DNA of 39,082 nucleotides, from NCBI GenBank assembly GCA_022574185.1, contig JACZSM010000026.1, positions 1 through 39,082 on the forward strand, read 5' to 3'. Of the stretch, positions 31,643 through 39,082 are shown in pieces. The first letter of the stretch is position 1. Every line of letters starts with the position of its first letter. The position numbers and the translations under genes are program-made. The notes under the pieces were generated by a model, which did no database searches, was not told where the DNA came from, and saw only the letters and a list, made by a program, of their open reading frames with translations. Origin of the DNA: Pseudomonadota bacterium. Its GTDB lineage: Bacteria > Pseudomonadota > Gammaproteobacteria > Steroidobacterales > Woeseiaceae.

Positions 31643-34232
31643 GACGGAGTTCCCGAATTCGACTCAGCAGGCTCAGTGGTCTCGCGTCCTGAATCGACTG
31701 CAATGCATTGATTCGAACGTCGCCATTCCTGATTTCGCCAGCCGCATCCCTGACCTGCTCTTGCCATCGCGAGAGCGCTGCATCCCAGTCCAGATCAGGC
31801 GTAAACGTCCTGCCGGCCGCATCGATTGCGATATCGCGTGTGTCGATGTTGACTAGTCCAATTCCTGCAATCGCATCCGTAATGGCACAGGCGTAAGTCA
31901 CCAGTTGCATTTCTTTGGGATTGCCATCGCGATCGAGCAGGCGCTTTGGCGCGCCAGTCTTGTAATCCAAAATGACCAACTGGTCGCCGTCAACTCGATC
32001 GACGCGGTCATAGCGCAAGTGCAACCGTATGCCATTAATTTCAGCATCAACAGCATTCTCGACACCGGCAATCTCGAATGTCTCTCGAGCAGCATCCATG
32101 GCGATGACGCCTTTGAGAAGTTCGCCGACACGACGGCGCTCGAGCATCAGCAGGTATCTCAATACCGGATCCGCGTTGCGCTCCAGGCGCAAAAAAGACG
32201 AGGCCAGCGCGGCAACTACGCGGTCATTGATGTCATTCTCGTTCCAACCGGCTATGGCATGGCTGTCTGGCAAGTCTGCGTACAAACGATGCAGTGCGCC
32301 GTGTATCAGGTTGCCGCGGATGCCTGGTGCAAGCCCCGCCGTGATTGCCGAGAGCGCCCGTACGCCGAGCCGGCCCAGTACGAAGGCCGAGAAAGGATCC
32401 GTAAGCTGCCGTTGTATCGTCGCGGCACCGCCAGCAATCGTCTCATCGTCGCCAACCGGTGGCACCGGATCTGCAGTGACGATCGCAATACTCGCTGTGT
32501 GCACCAATTGCGACGCATGCCAATGCGGATCTTCCGGACCGGCTACTGCCTCGATATCGAACTCGGCGAGCAATCCGGTGACCGTTTGCTCGGCGTTATT
32601 ATCGGTCTGAGGATAGCTACAGACAGTCTGCGGCGAACTACTGATCAATCGCGAAATTACGCGATGCGCATAATCGAGCGTATCCCGTGGATCAGCATCC
32701 GGCATGCCGTGACTTCGTTGCAGGTCGCGTGACACCAGCGCCAACGGCCGGGCCGCAGGAGGCCAGTCGCTGGCGCTGAGCCCGGCAATCCACAATTGGT
32801 CGAACTGCATACCGGCAGCCTCAAGCGGGCCGAGAAGGTGCACCGCTGCGCCCTCGGCTTCGGGTTGGAATACTGTCTCCTTGCCCATCGTAAGCAGTTG
32901 GCCGAGAGCGTCCGCGATCGTCATCGTCGGAGTCACGAGCTCAAGGCGGGCAAAATCGTTTAGCAGCTCGCGCCAGCGATTGATGAGTTGAAATTCGCGG
33001 CTATTTAACGGTGCACTGCCAGGCCAATTAAGCGTATCGAGCAAAGCGTCAAATAACGCCGCCCAGGCAGAAGGTGCATTGCGCTGCGGCAACCCCGCGC
33101 GGCAATCGCGCAGTGCCCGCACGCGTTCAAGCCAGTCACTGGCAGCGGCTGAATCGTGTCGCCGATCAAGTTCAGCAAGTAACATCGCGGGCGACCAGAG
33201 GCGGTCTGGCACCTGCCGCAGGCGTAATTCAAGCCGATTCCGGCCGTCGTCACCTGATTGACCAAGCATGGGTGACCGCAGCAAGAGACTGACTTCGGCG
33301 CTCGACAGATCCTTGCACAGCCAGCGTAACGCGAGAGCGGCAATGGCAATTGCCGGATACGCCACCAGATTTCTTCCGTACGATACGTTGACAACGCCGA
33401 CGTACCGCGAGTTCGCGTATTGCCATCCTGGCAGCAAGCCTTCTTTGACAAGACGTGCATAGCGAGGTGCATCCTGTTCGAGACCGGACACGATTATGGC
33501 GATACTCTGCGCACCGGATTGATTGAGCTTGCGCCTCGCCCAGGCGCCGGCCGCGCGCAATTCCGCATCCCTGTTCTCATAGCTATGTAAGGTGCCGGAG
33601 CCTGGTGCCTGCGAACTCGATGTGATTTCGACATCGCAACCGGCATATCTGAGCGCATCGAGCAGGAGTTTGACCTGTGGAACGATTCGATCAAATCCGG
33701 CAAGCGTGACGGCTGGAGGAAGTACCACGCTACGCTCACTTACCAGTTGTGTAGCCAATCGTGGCAGGCCTGCTGCATCGATCCAGTTTTCGCGATCGAG
33801 AATTGACTGGTAATTCTGCGCGACTTGCGCAAACAGTCTCCTGTCTTGGCCATGTGCGGCATCAGCACAATCACTGAGCGGTACCGACCACTCATGGAGT
33901 CGTGACCAGGACTCCATCGATTGCCGAGCAAGCAACGCGATGTTGAGCAGCGGGTCATTGATTTCCCGCCGCAGACACCGCTCCCAAAGCATGCGGCTCT
34001 GATGGGCATTAATTCGAGTAGGCAGCGACTGCGGATCTTTACTGGTCGCGATGATCTCAGTCAGCCAGTTGGGCCACGACAGGATCACAGGACTGCGCCA
34101 GGCGTTCTTGCCTGTCGCGACTTGTTGTGCGCCATATTCAAGCTGCAGCACGCGTGCAAGACGTCGGCTGGCCGTCAACACATGCGACGAGTCTTGCAGT
34201 GCGTCAGTGAGCCAATCGTACAAGCAATTCAC
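31632..34232 (-). CDS. AddB-like PD-(D/E)XK nuclease protein ('probable DNA repair protein' family)
   Basis: 866 residues from GTG at 34230-34232. It fits the proteobacterial AddB-like family (I recall TIGR03623, about 900 residues). The N-terminal inactive helicase-like part lacks a P-loop (VLTASRRLARVLQLEYG instead). The C-terminal nuclease has GNLIHGALHRLY, LRYDRVDRVDGDQLVILDYKTG and QLVTYACAI. The four cysteines normally holding an Fe-S cluster around such nucleases are replaced: TDPFSAF has Asp612 where CPF is usual, and the tail QDARPLSLLSRIREL has Gln848, Arg851 and Ser857 where CxxC...C is usual. Partner of the AddA-like protein. Its GTGA start overlaps the CoA-transferase stop. Confidence 0.85.
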   Translation of the reverse strand: MNCLYDWLTDALQDSSHVLTASRRLARVLQLEYGAQQVATGKNAWRSPVILSWPNWLTEIIATSKDPQSLPTRINAHQSRMLWERCLRREINDPLLNIALLARQSMESWSRLHEWSVPLSDCADAAHGQDRRLFAQVAQNYQSILDRENWIDAAGLPRLATQLVSERSVVLPPAVTLAGFDRIVPQVKLLLDALRYAGCDVEITSSSQAPGSGTLHSYENRDAELRAAGAWARRKLNQSGAQSIAIIVSGLEQDAPRYARLVKEGLLPGWQYANSRYVGVVNVSYGRNLVAYPAIAIAALALRWLCKDLSSAEVSLLLRSPMLGQSGDDGRNRLELRLRQVPDRLWSPAMLLAELDRRHDSAAASDWLERVRALRDCRAGLPQRNAPSAWAALFDALLDTLNWPGSAPLNSREFQLINRWRELLNDFARLELVTPTMTIADALGQLLTMGKETVFQPEAEGAAVHLLGPLEAAGMQFDQLWIAGLSASDWPPAARPLALVSRDLQRSHGMPDADPRDTLDYAHRVISRLISSSPQTVCSYPQTDNNAEQTVTGLLAEFDIEAVAGPEDPHWHASQLVHTASIAIVTADPVPPVGDDETIAGGAATIQRQLTDPFSAFVLGRLGVRALSAITAGLAPGIRGNLIHGALHRLYADLPDSHAIAGWNENDINDRVVAALASSFLRLERNADPVLRYLLMLERRRVGELLKGVIAMDAARETFEIAGVENAVDAEINGIRLHLRYDRVDRVDGDQLVILDYKTGAPKRLLDRDGNPKEMQLVTYACAITDAIAGIGLVNIDTRDIAIDAAGRTFTPDLDWDAALSRWQEQVRDAAGEIRNGDVRINALQSIQDARPLSLLSRIRELRRDA

Positions 34233-35446
34233 TCGTTCGAATCTGATTGCGAATTCAGTTTTTCAAAGTCCTGGTCGGTGTAGTCCAGCCAATCAGTCAA
34301 AATTTCGTGCGTGTGCTGGCCTAATGTCGGGGGAGCCAAACGGTAGCTGACAGGTGTCTGTGAGAATCGAACCGGATTAGCCACTGTCGGCAATGCATCG
34401 TGCATTGGATGAACCATGGTCTGCACCAGGCCGCGTTCTTCTGCGAAGGCACCCGTCAATACCTCGTCAATCGTGTTGATCGGTCCACACGGCACGTCGG
34501 CATCGCCTAGTGCTTTGAGCCATTGTTCGGTGCTGCGCGTGCGAAATACGGCAGCGAGGATGTCGACGAGGGGGCCACGGAACTCGACCCGCTTGGAATT
34601 GCATTGGAAACGTTTGTCCGTGGCCAATTCGGGTTTGCCAATGCATTTTGTGAGACGGACGAATTGCCGATCGTTGCCGATGGCGAGTATCAGGAAACCA
34701 TCGCATGTCTCAAACGCCTGGTATGGCACCAAATTAGGATGCGCCGTGCCACGACGCAGGGGCGTCTCGCCACCAATCAGGAAATTCATTGCCTGGTTTG
34801 CAAGCCAGGCGACCTGGCTGTCGTACAAGGACAGATCAATATGCTGCCCCAGTCCGGTCTGTGAGCGTTGCTGTAGCGCCGCTAGAATCGCGGTTGCCGC
34901 ATACATGCCGGCCATGATGTCCGACACGGCGACGCCAACTTTTTGTGGACTGCCGCCCTCGCAGTCCGGTGCTCCCGTGATGCTCATCAATCCCGCTGCT
35001 GCCTGGATTATTGCATCGTAGCCCGGTTCGCTCGCCCTGGAGCTACGCTGCCCGTACGCGGTTATCGAGCAGTAAACGAGACGTGGATTCAGGTGCAGAA
35101 GATCTTCGGCACCGAGACCGTAACCAGCCAACGTGCCCACCCGATAATTTTCAATCAGAACATCAGCTTTTTTGGCAAGCGCCTGAATGAGGGCCTGACC
35201 ATCAATGTCTGTCAGGTCAACGGTGATTGACCGTTTATTGCGATTCGTCGACAGAAAATACGCGGCTTCGCAGGCATTTTTTCGGTCCAGCCAGGGCGGG
35301 CCCCAATGCCGGGTATCGTCACCGACGATGGGCCGTTCAACTTTTACGACATCGGCGCCAAAATCGCCGAGCAATTGGCCGGCCCATGGACCGGCCAGCA
35401 CCCGGCTCATGTCCAGAACTCTGATCCCCTCTAGCGCGCCACTCAT
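34229..35446 (-). CDS. CaiB/BaiF family (class III) CoA-transferase
   Basis: 405 residues. Moves CoA between carboxylic acids. The N-terminus is LEGIRVLDMSRVLAGPWAGQ, followed by DFGADVVKVERP, NRNKRSITVDL, ADVLIENYRVGTLAGYGLG and the catalytic Asp144 in PGYDAIIQAAAGLMSITG, then SDIMAGMYAATAILAAL and LRRGTAHPNLVPYQAF. The set is that of succinyl-CoA:glutarate-type or formyl-CoA-type transferases; the substrate cannot be told. It overlaps the AddB-like gene by four bases, an unexpected operon partner. The etfBA genes nearby on the other strand would fit organic-acid degradation. Confidence 0.9.
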   Translation of the reverse strand: MSGALEGIRVLDMSRVLAGPWAGQLLGDFGADVVKVERPIVGDDTRHWGPPWLDRKNACEAAYFLSTNRNKRSITVDLTDIDGQALIQALAKKADVLIENYRVGTLAGYGLGAEDLLHLNPRLVYCSITAYGQRSSRASEPGYDAIIQAAAGLMSITGAPDCEGGSPQKVGVAVSDIMAGMYAATAILAALQQRSQTGLGQHIDLSLYDSQVAWLANQAMNFLIGGETPLRRGTAHPNLVPYQAFETCDGFLILAIGNDRQFVRLTKCIGKPELATDKRFQCNSKRVEFRGPLVDILAAVFRTRSTEQWLKALGDADVPCGPINTIDEVLTGAFAEERGLVQTMVHPMHDALPTVANPVRFSQTPVSYRLAPPTLGQHTHEILTDWLDYTDQDFEKLNSQSDSNE

Positions 35447-35464
35447 GAGCGTGTATCCGACCGA

Positions 35465-35500
35465 TAAAAAATAAAACCCAGCCAGCCTTGCGGCTGGCCG
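35465..35500 (-). terminator. rho-independent terminator of the lipoprotein gene
   Basis: On the minus strand, GCCAGCC-GCAA-GGCTGGC (35481-35498), a 7-bp stem with a stable tetraloop, is followed by a T-rich run complementary to the A tract at 35466-35477. It lies about 70 bases after the stop of the gene ending at 35566 and before the CoA-transferase gene, so it separates their transcripts. Confidence 0.8.
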
Positions 35501-35565
35501 GGCGGGTCCGCACGGAGATTGCGGATTGCGTGACTAAGTCGTACTACCGGGAACCGGTCGACGTC

Positions 35566-36045
35566 TCAGTCCAGCTCTTCTACCTCGGCGCCTTCTACTT
35601 CCTGGGTCGCCGGGGCCTGTGTGAACTCCGGTTCTTTTTTGCCAAACCGGACGAGTAATTCGTTTTCATCCTCTGGAGTCAGCTTTCTAATCGACGCGAT
35701 TCTGATCCGCTCCGGTCGAAATCCGTCATCAACGAGTATTTCGCTGAATGTGGAGCATATCTGACCGGTCGGGGACACGAATCCGATCTGCCAGTTAGAT
35801 CGTAGGCCAAACGCCCGGCGACTCAATACCATGTGGTATTTGCGCCGGCCTGCTGCTGTGACGATCAGATTGCTATCGTCCAATACGGCATAGTCTCGGA
35901 TAGTCCCCTGCGAGATGCAATCTGAACCGCGATTTTTGACCGCATATTGGTCGTCTCTGGGTGTCTCATTGCCAGCTGCACATGCTACTAAATTACATGA
36001 AATAGTCAAGATAAGATATTGTTTTAAAAGTATTTTAATGTTCAC
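35566..36045 (-). CDS. DUF6491-like lipoprotein
   Basis: 159 residues from GTG at 36043-36045, with AGGTGA just upstream; a GTG three codons earlier is the alternative. The signal sequence ends in the lipobox LVAC (LVACAAGN), so it is predicted to be a lipoprotein. The mature part has DCISQGTIRDYAVLDDSNLIV and YHMVLSRRAFGLRSN, followed by an ICSTFSE segment and RIASIRKLTPEDENELL; this pattern resembles the DUF6491 family of unknown function. The tail is acidic (QEVEGAEVEELD). The N-terminal coding part and its 5' side are markedly AT-rich compared with the neighbours. It has its own terminator. Confidence 0.75.
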   Translation of the reverse strand: MNIKILLKQYLILTISCNLVACAAGNETPRDDQYAVKNRGSDCISQGTIRDYAVLDDSNLIVTAAGRRKYHMVLSRRAFGLRSNWQIGFVSPTGQICSTFSEILVDDGFRPERIRIASIRKLTPEDENELLVRFGKKEPEFTQAPATQEVEGAEVEELD

Positions 36046-36153
36046 ATTAATCACCTATGATGTGTACTCGGCCGCCTCGCCGGATTCCGGGCCGCGACTG
36101 TTTTGACCCGCCGATTTCGTATTAAGTTCATGCGTCTTCCGCGACATTGAGTC

Positions 36154-36182
36154 TTGTACACCGACAATACCTCGTAGACAAT
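36154..36182 (+). promoter_or_regulatory. candidate sigma-70 promoter for etfBA
   Basis: TTGTAC (36154-36159) and GACAAT (36177-36182) are separated by 17 bases, about 57 bases before the etfB GTG. Just downstream, GCGGGC and GCCCGC (36184-36189 and 36200-36205) could form a leader hairpin. Neither box is perfect. Confidence 0.3.
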
Positions 36183-36238
36183 AGCGGGCCGTAGGCGTCG
36201 CCCGCCTGTTTTGACATTCGAGTATTGGGGATCCAGCA

Positions 36239-36988
36239 GTGGACAAGATTCTGGTCGGCCTGAAACGGGTCGTAGACTTCAATGTGCGCGTTCGCGTCAA
36301 GAATGACGGCACCGGTGTGGAAACCGGCGGCGTCAAAATGAGCATCAACCCGTTTGACGAGATTGCGCTCGAGGAAGCATTGCGAATCCGCGAACGCGGC
36401 GAGGCCAAAGAGGTCATCGTAGTGTCTATAGGCGCCAGCGAATCGGCGCAGCAGTTGCGAACAGGACTCGCGATGGGTGCCGATCGCGCTATTTTGATTC
36501 AGACCACAGCTGCAGCTGACCCGATCAGTCGCGCGCGAGCCCTGCTTGAAATTGTCAATCGGGAAGCACCCGGACTTGTCTTGCTTGGCAAACAGGCCAT
36601 CGACAATGATGACAATCAAACGGGTCAGATGCTTGCGGCCCTGTGGGGGCGGCCACAGGCGACCTCGGCGTCCAAATTGGAATTGAATGGTGATACCGCG
36701 CGAGTGACGCGTGAAGTCGATTTGGGTCTTGAGATCGTTGACGTGGATTTGCCGGCCGTAGTCACGGTTGATCTGCGTCTCAATGAACCGCGCTACGTCA
36801 AGTTGCCCGATATCATGAAAGCAAAAAAGAAACCGCTGGACGAAATACCGATTGCTGACCTGGGAGTCGAAGCGAGCCCGGTAATTGAAGAAATTTTGTT
36901 TGAGCCTCCTGAGCAACGTCAAAAAGGCGTAATCGTGGATAATGTCGCTGGCCTGATTGCCGCGCTTAAAGACAAAGGATTACTGTAA
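36239..36988 (+). CDS. etfB: electron transfer flavoprotein subunit beta
   Basis: 249 residues. With EtfA it forms the FAD/AMP heterodimer that takes electrons from acyl-CoA dehydrogenases to ETF-ubiquinone oxidoreductase. KILVGLKRVVDFNVRVRVK at the N-terminus, SINPFDEIALEEALRIRE, LLGKQAIDNDDNQTGQMLA (AMP-binding region) and the signature VDLRLNEPRYVKLPDIMKAKKKP are clear. The start is GTG at 36239 with GGGG eight bases upstream. The stop overlaps the etfA start by one base (TAATG). Likely functional partners in the window are the fadJ-like enzyme and the CoA-transferase. Confidence 0.96.
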   Translation: MDKILVGLKRVVDFNVRVRVKNDGTGVETGGVKMSINPFDEIALEEALRIRERGEAKEVIVVSIGASESAQQLRTGLAMGADRAILIQTTAAADPISRARALLEIVNREAPGLVLLGKQAIDNDDNQTGQMLAALWGRPQATSASKLELNGDTARVTREVDLGLEIVDVDLPAVVTVDLRLNEPRYVKLPDIMKAKKKPLDEIPIADLGVEASPVIEEILFEPPEQRQKGVIVDNVAGLIAALKDKGLL

Positions 36989-37929
36989 TGACGAAGATAC
37001 TGATCGTTGCGGAGCATGATGGGCAGACACTTAATCCAAGCACCGCAAAGGTTGTCGCTTGCGCCGCGGAAATAGACGGCGCCGAACTGGATGTGGTTGT
37101 TTTTTCTGATTCTGCGTCGGACGTTGTGGTGCAAGCCGCTAAACTTGATGCCATCAGCCGTGTGCTGACTGTCGACAGTGTCTCGAGCAAAAACGCGCTT
37201 GCGGCTATGATTGCGCCGCAGATGGTGGCGATAGCGGACGGCTACAGCCACTTGTTCGGCCCATCAACGACGTTCGGCAAGGACCTGATGCCGCGGGTCG
37301 CGGCGCTGCTTGGTGTTAACCAGATTAGCGACATCATGAGCGTTGAGGGTAGCCATACATTCAAGCGTCCGATTTATGCAGGCAATGTTGTATTGACCGT
37401 CAAAGCACCTGCCGACAGACCTGTCGTCGCCACCGTGCGAACGGCTTCCTACCAGGCAGTCGGCAGCGATAATTCAGCGGTTGTCGAAAATATTGAATGC
37501 ACGGTGGAGCTGCCAACGCACACGCGATTTGTCGAGTTGAAATCGGCTTCATCCGACAGGCCCGATTTGCAGACTGCGGCAAGAGTCGTGTCGGGCGGGC
37601 GCGCGCTTGGCAGCTCGGAAAATTTTGATATTATTTTTGCCCTTGCTGACAAGCTCGGTGCGGGCGTTGGGGCGTCGCGAGCCGCTGTTGACGCTGGATA
37701 CGTCCCCAACGAGATGCAGGTAGGTCAGACGGGCAAAATAATTGCACCGGCCCTGTATGTCGCGATCGGCATTTCCGGTGCGATTCAGCACCTGACGGGA
37801 ATCAAGGATGCGGGAACGATTGTCGCCATCAACAAGGACGGCGAAGCACCGATCTTCGAGGTGGCCGATATCGGCCTCGTCGGCGATCTGTTCAAACTCG
37901 TACCTGAATTTACGGCTGCGTTGAAGTAA
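36988..37929 (+). CDS. etfA: electron transfer flavoprotein subunit alpha
   Basis: 313 residues. The N-terminal alpha/beta domain is ILIVAEHDGQTLNPSTAKVV. The C-terminal FAD-binding domain has ARVVSGGRALGSSENF, LGAGVGASRAAVDAGYVP, QVGQTGKIIAPALYVAIGIS, GAIQHLTGIKDAGTIVAINK and DIGLVGDLFKLVPE, the standard EtfA signature. Translationally coupled to etfB. The ETF dehydrogenase gene is not in the window. It converges with the peroxiredoxin gene, with 50 bases between the stops. Confidence 0.97.
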   Translation: MTKILIVAEHDGQTLNPSTAKVVACAAEIDGAELDVVVFSDSASDVVVQAAKLDAISRVLTVDSVSSKNALAAMIAPQMVAIADGYSHLFGPSTTFGKDLMPRVAALLGVNQISDIMSVEGSHTFKRPIYAGNVVLTVKAPADRPVVATVRTASYQAVGSDNSAVVENIECTVELPTHTRFVELKSASSDRPDLQTAARVVSGGRALGSSENFDIIFALADKLGAGVGASRAAVDAGYVPNEMQVGQTGKIIAPALYVAIGISGAIQHLTGIKDAGTIVAINKDGEAPIFEVADIGLVGDLFKLVPEFTAALK

Positions 37930-37979
37930 GCCGCGGCCAGCGATCGGTTCAGTCTCGCCCCGGAGTGCAACACCCCTGG

Positions 37980-38462
37980 TCAGAGCTGATCGAGTATGGC
38001 CTCGGCCTTGCTGACCTCGAACTGCCCCGCTGCTTCGATTGCAACGTGCGTGGCAATGCCATCATCGACAATCATCGCGAATCGCTGCCCGCGCATGCCC
38101 ATACCGTATCCTGACGCATCCAGCTCGAGTCCGAGGGCCCGTGCATAGTCGCCGTTGCCGTCGGCGAGCATGATGACCTTGTCGCCGACGCTACGATCTT
38201 TGCCCCACGCGTGCATGACATAGACGTCGTTGACGGCCATGCAGGCAATCGTGTCGACGCCTTTCGCGGCCAGAGCATCGGCCTGATCAACAAATCCCGG
38301 CAGGTGGTTCTTCGAACACGTCGGCGTAAATGCGCCCGGCACAGAGATCAGGACCACTTTTTTTCCTGCAAACAGTTCGTCAGTGGATAATTCGCCGGAG
38401 CCGGAATCTGTCATGATACCGAAACTGCCCGATGGCATTTTATCCCTTGGTTGTATCGTCAT
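37980..38462 (-). CDS. Prx5-type peroxiredoxin
   Basis: 160 residues. Reduces hydrogen peroxide and organic peroxides. It has the peroxidatic motif VPGAFTPTCSKNHLPGF with the active-site Cys, the Prx5-type CMAVNDVYVMHAWGK, and GMRGQRFAMIVDDG with the conserved Arg. No fused glutaredoxin domain is present. ATG at 38460-38462 with GGAG eight bases upstream. It lies 21 bases after the ferredoxin stop, probably in one operon. Confidence 0.93.
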   Translation of the reverse strand: MTIQPRDKMPSGSFGIMTDSGSGELSTDELFAGKKVVLISVPGAFTPTCSKNHLPGFVDQADALAAKGVDTIACMAVNDVYVMHAWGKDRSVGDKVIMLADGNGDYARALGLELDASGYGMGMRGQRFAMIVDDGIATHVAIEAAGQFEVSKAEAILDQL

Positions 38463-38483
38463 TATGTTGCTCCTCGATCCGGG

Positions 38484-38804
38484 CTAGTAGTCGTTATCGC
38501 CAACATGGACGATCAGCCCGTCGAGTTCTTCCACAACCTCGATCTGGCAGGTCAGGCGGCTGTTTGATTTTCGCTCATACGCGGCATCCAGCATACTGTC
38601 TTCCATGTCGTCCATGGTCGGTATGCGGTCCATCCACGCCGCGTCGATATAACTGTGACAGGTAGCGCACGCGCAGGCCCCGCCACACTCCGCGATAATG
38701 CCGTCAATATCATTATTGATCGCACCTTCCATGACGGAATAGCCGGATTCCACTTCAACTTCGTGGCGCGTCCCGTCTTGTGTGATATAGATAATTTTCG
38801 GCAT
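38484..38804 (-). CDS. 2Fe-2S ferredoxin (adrenodoxin/Isc-type fold)
   Basis: 106 residues from ATG at 38802-38804 (MPKIIYITQDGT); the frame is open to 38837, but this is the family start. The cluster ligands are visible: ECGGACACATCHSYID gives the Cys-x5-Cys-x2-Cys arrangement, and LTCQI gives the fourth Cys. The acidic partner-binding helix MDDMEDSML between them is typical of adrenodoxin-like ferredoxins that serve P450s, monooxygenases or dioxygenases. The redox partner is not in the window. Upstream of the peroxiredoxin gene in the same direction. Confidence 0.92.
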   Translation of the reverse strand: MPKIIYITQDGTRHEVEVESGYSVMEGAINNDIDGIIAECGGACACATCHSYIDAAWMDRIPTMDDMEDSMLDAAYERKSNSRLTCQIEVVEELDGLIVHVGDNDY

Positions 38805-38909
38805 TGAATTGGCTATATAGATTTTAGCGTCGCGCATATCGGGAACGATGACGACCAGTCAGTCATCATTCCGATTATGGTGTCAGTAGTGGGACTCGCG
38901 AGGGTCAGG

Positions 38910-39082
38910 CTAATATAGTCTGGCGCTCCGCGCGCGTTTCTCCACCAGTGCCTGGAGTTGCTTGCGAGCAGCTTCCTCAGCCAGGCGAATTTGCTCGTTC
39001 CTCGCAATATCAGCGTTGATAACACTGATCCATTGGTTCGATGTGCGTCTGGAACGTGATGTACGTGATGCGACGCGGAAGG
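38910..39082 (-). CDS. C-terminal fragment of an unidentified protein (5' end outside window)
   Basis: Fifty-six codons read through from the right edge to TAG at 38910-38912 without a start codon. The end is protein-like: NADIARNEQIRLAEEAARKQ followed by LQALVEKRARSARLY, a charged amphipathic helix with a basic tail. No family can be assigned from this piece. It is on the same strand as the ferredoxin gene, about 105 bases upstream of it. Confidence 0.5.
   Translation of the reverse strand, partial: FRVASRTSRSRRTSNQWISVINADIARNEQIRLAEEAARKQLQALVEKRARSARLY

Noticed and set aside
31905-32732. A 275-codon plus-strand open frame opposite the AddB-like gene
   Set aside because: It lies antisense to the nuclease motifs of the AddB-like protein and has no recognisable features.
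36128-36922. A 264-codon minus-strand open frame opposite etfB
   Set aside because: Etf beta on the plus strand is unmistakable. The antisense frame has no domain signal, and its length follows from the codon bias of etfB.

Overview
The window looks like a piece of a free-living, probably marine or sediment, gammaproteobacterium (inference). The reasons are a GC content a little above half, the gene order fabD-fabG-acpP-fabF-pabB-pabC-mltG-tmk-holB-pilZ, a type II secretion pseudopilin operon next to a rhombosortase gene, an AddA/AddB-like exonuclease pair of the proteobacterial kind, and an etfBA operon. Overlapping start/stop codons are common, and so are TTG and GTG starts.

Layout. 1-1084: C-terminal part of a TonB-dependent receptor. 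1111-3140: a composite open frame joining an IS1182-type transposase N-terminus, a TPR-like segment and a DMT/EamA transporter missing its N-terminus; it ends at an IS-like terminus. 3168-4984: two unrecognised membrane-protein genes. 5136-8935 (minus strand): small conserved proteins, a coiled-coil membrane protein, a TlpA-like thioredoxin, a GlpQ-like phosphodiesterase and a TIR-like protein. 9042-12980 (plus): an EEP-family hydrolase coupled to a FadJ/FadB-type beta-oxidation enzyme, then a double cNMP-binding/rhodanese fusion. 12981-13046: a 66-nt snap-back palindrome that fills a convergent spacer.

13048-21800 (minus): one long housekeeping block for fatty acid synthesis (fabD, fabG, acpP, fabF), folate precursor synthesis (pabB, pabC), peptidoglycan trimming (mltG), dTMP phosphorylation (tmk), the replication clamp loader (holB) and a PilZ protein. 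21850-22455: rhombosortase, upstream of fabD and divergent from gspG. 22530-28044 (plus): gspGHIJKLMN; gspC-F are not in the window. 28040-28263: REP-like palindromes that supply the stop codons of both flanking convergent genes. 28259-35446 (minus): CaiB/BaiF CoA-transferase, AddB-like nuclease and AddA-like helicase-nuclease with overlapping frames. 35566-36045: a lipoprotein with its own terminator. 36239-37929: etfB-etfA. 37980-38804 (minus): a 2Fe-2S ferredoxin and a Prx5-type peroxiredoxin. 38910-39082: the C-terminus of a further gene running off the edge.

Most of the window is ordinary core metabolism. The parts that deserve a second look are the composite transposase/TPR/transporter frame, the AddB-like protein that has lost all four cysteines usually expected for an iron-sulfur cluster, a PabB with Ala in the PIKGT motif, the snap-back and REP-like palindromes, the rhombosortase beside the T2SS operon, and the orphan TIR-like gene. 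I see no CRISPR array, tRNA, rRNA, integrase or phage module, and no convincing complete new defence system.
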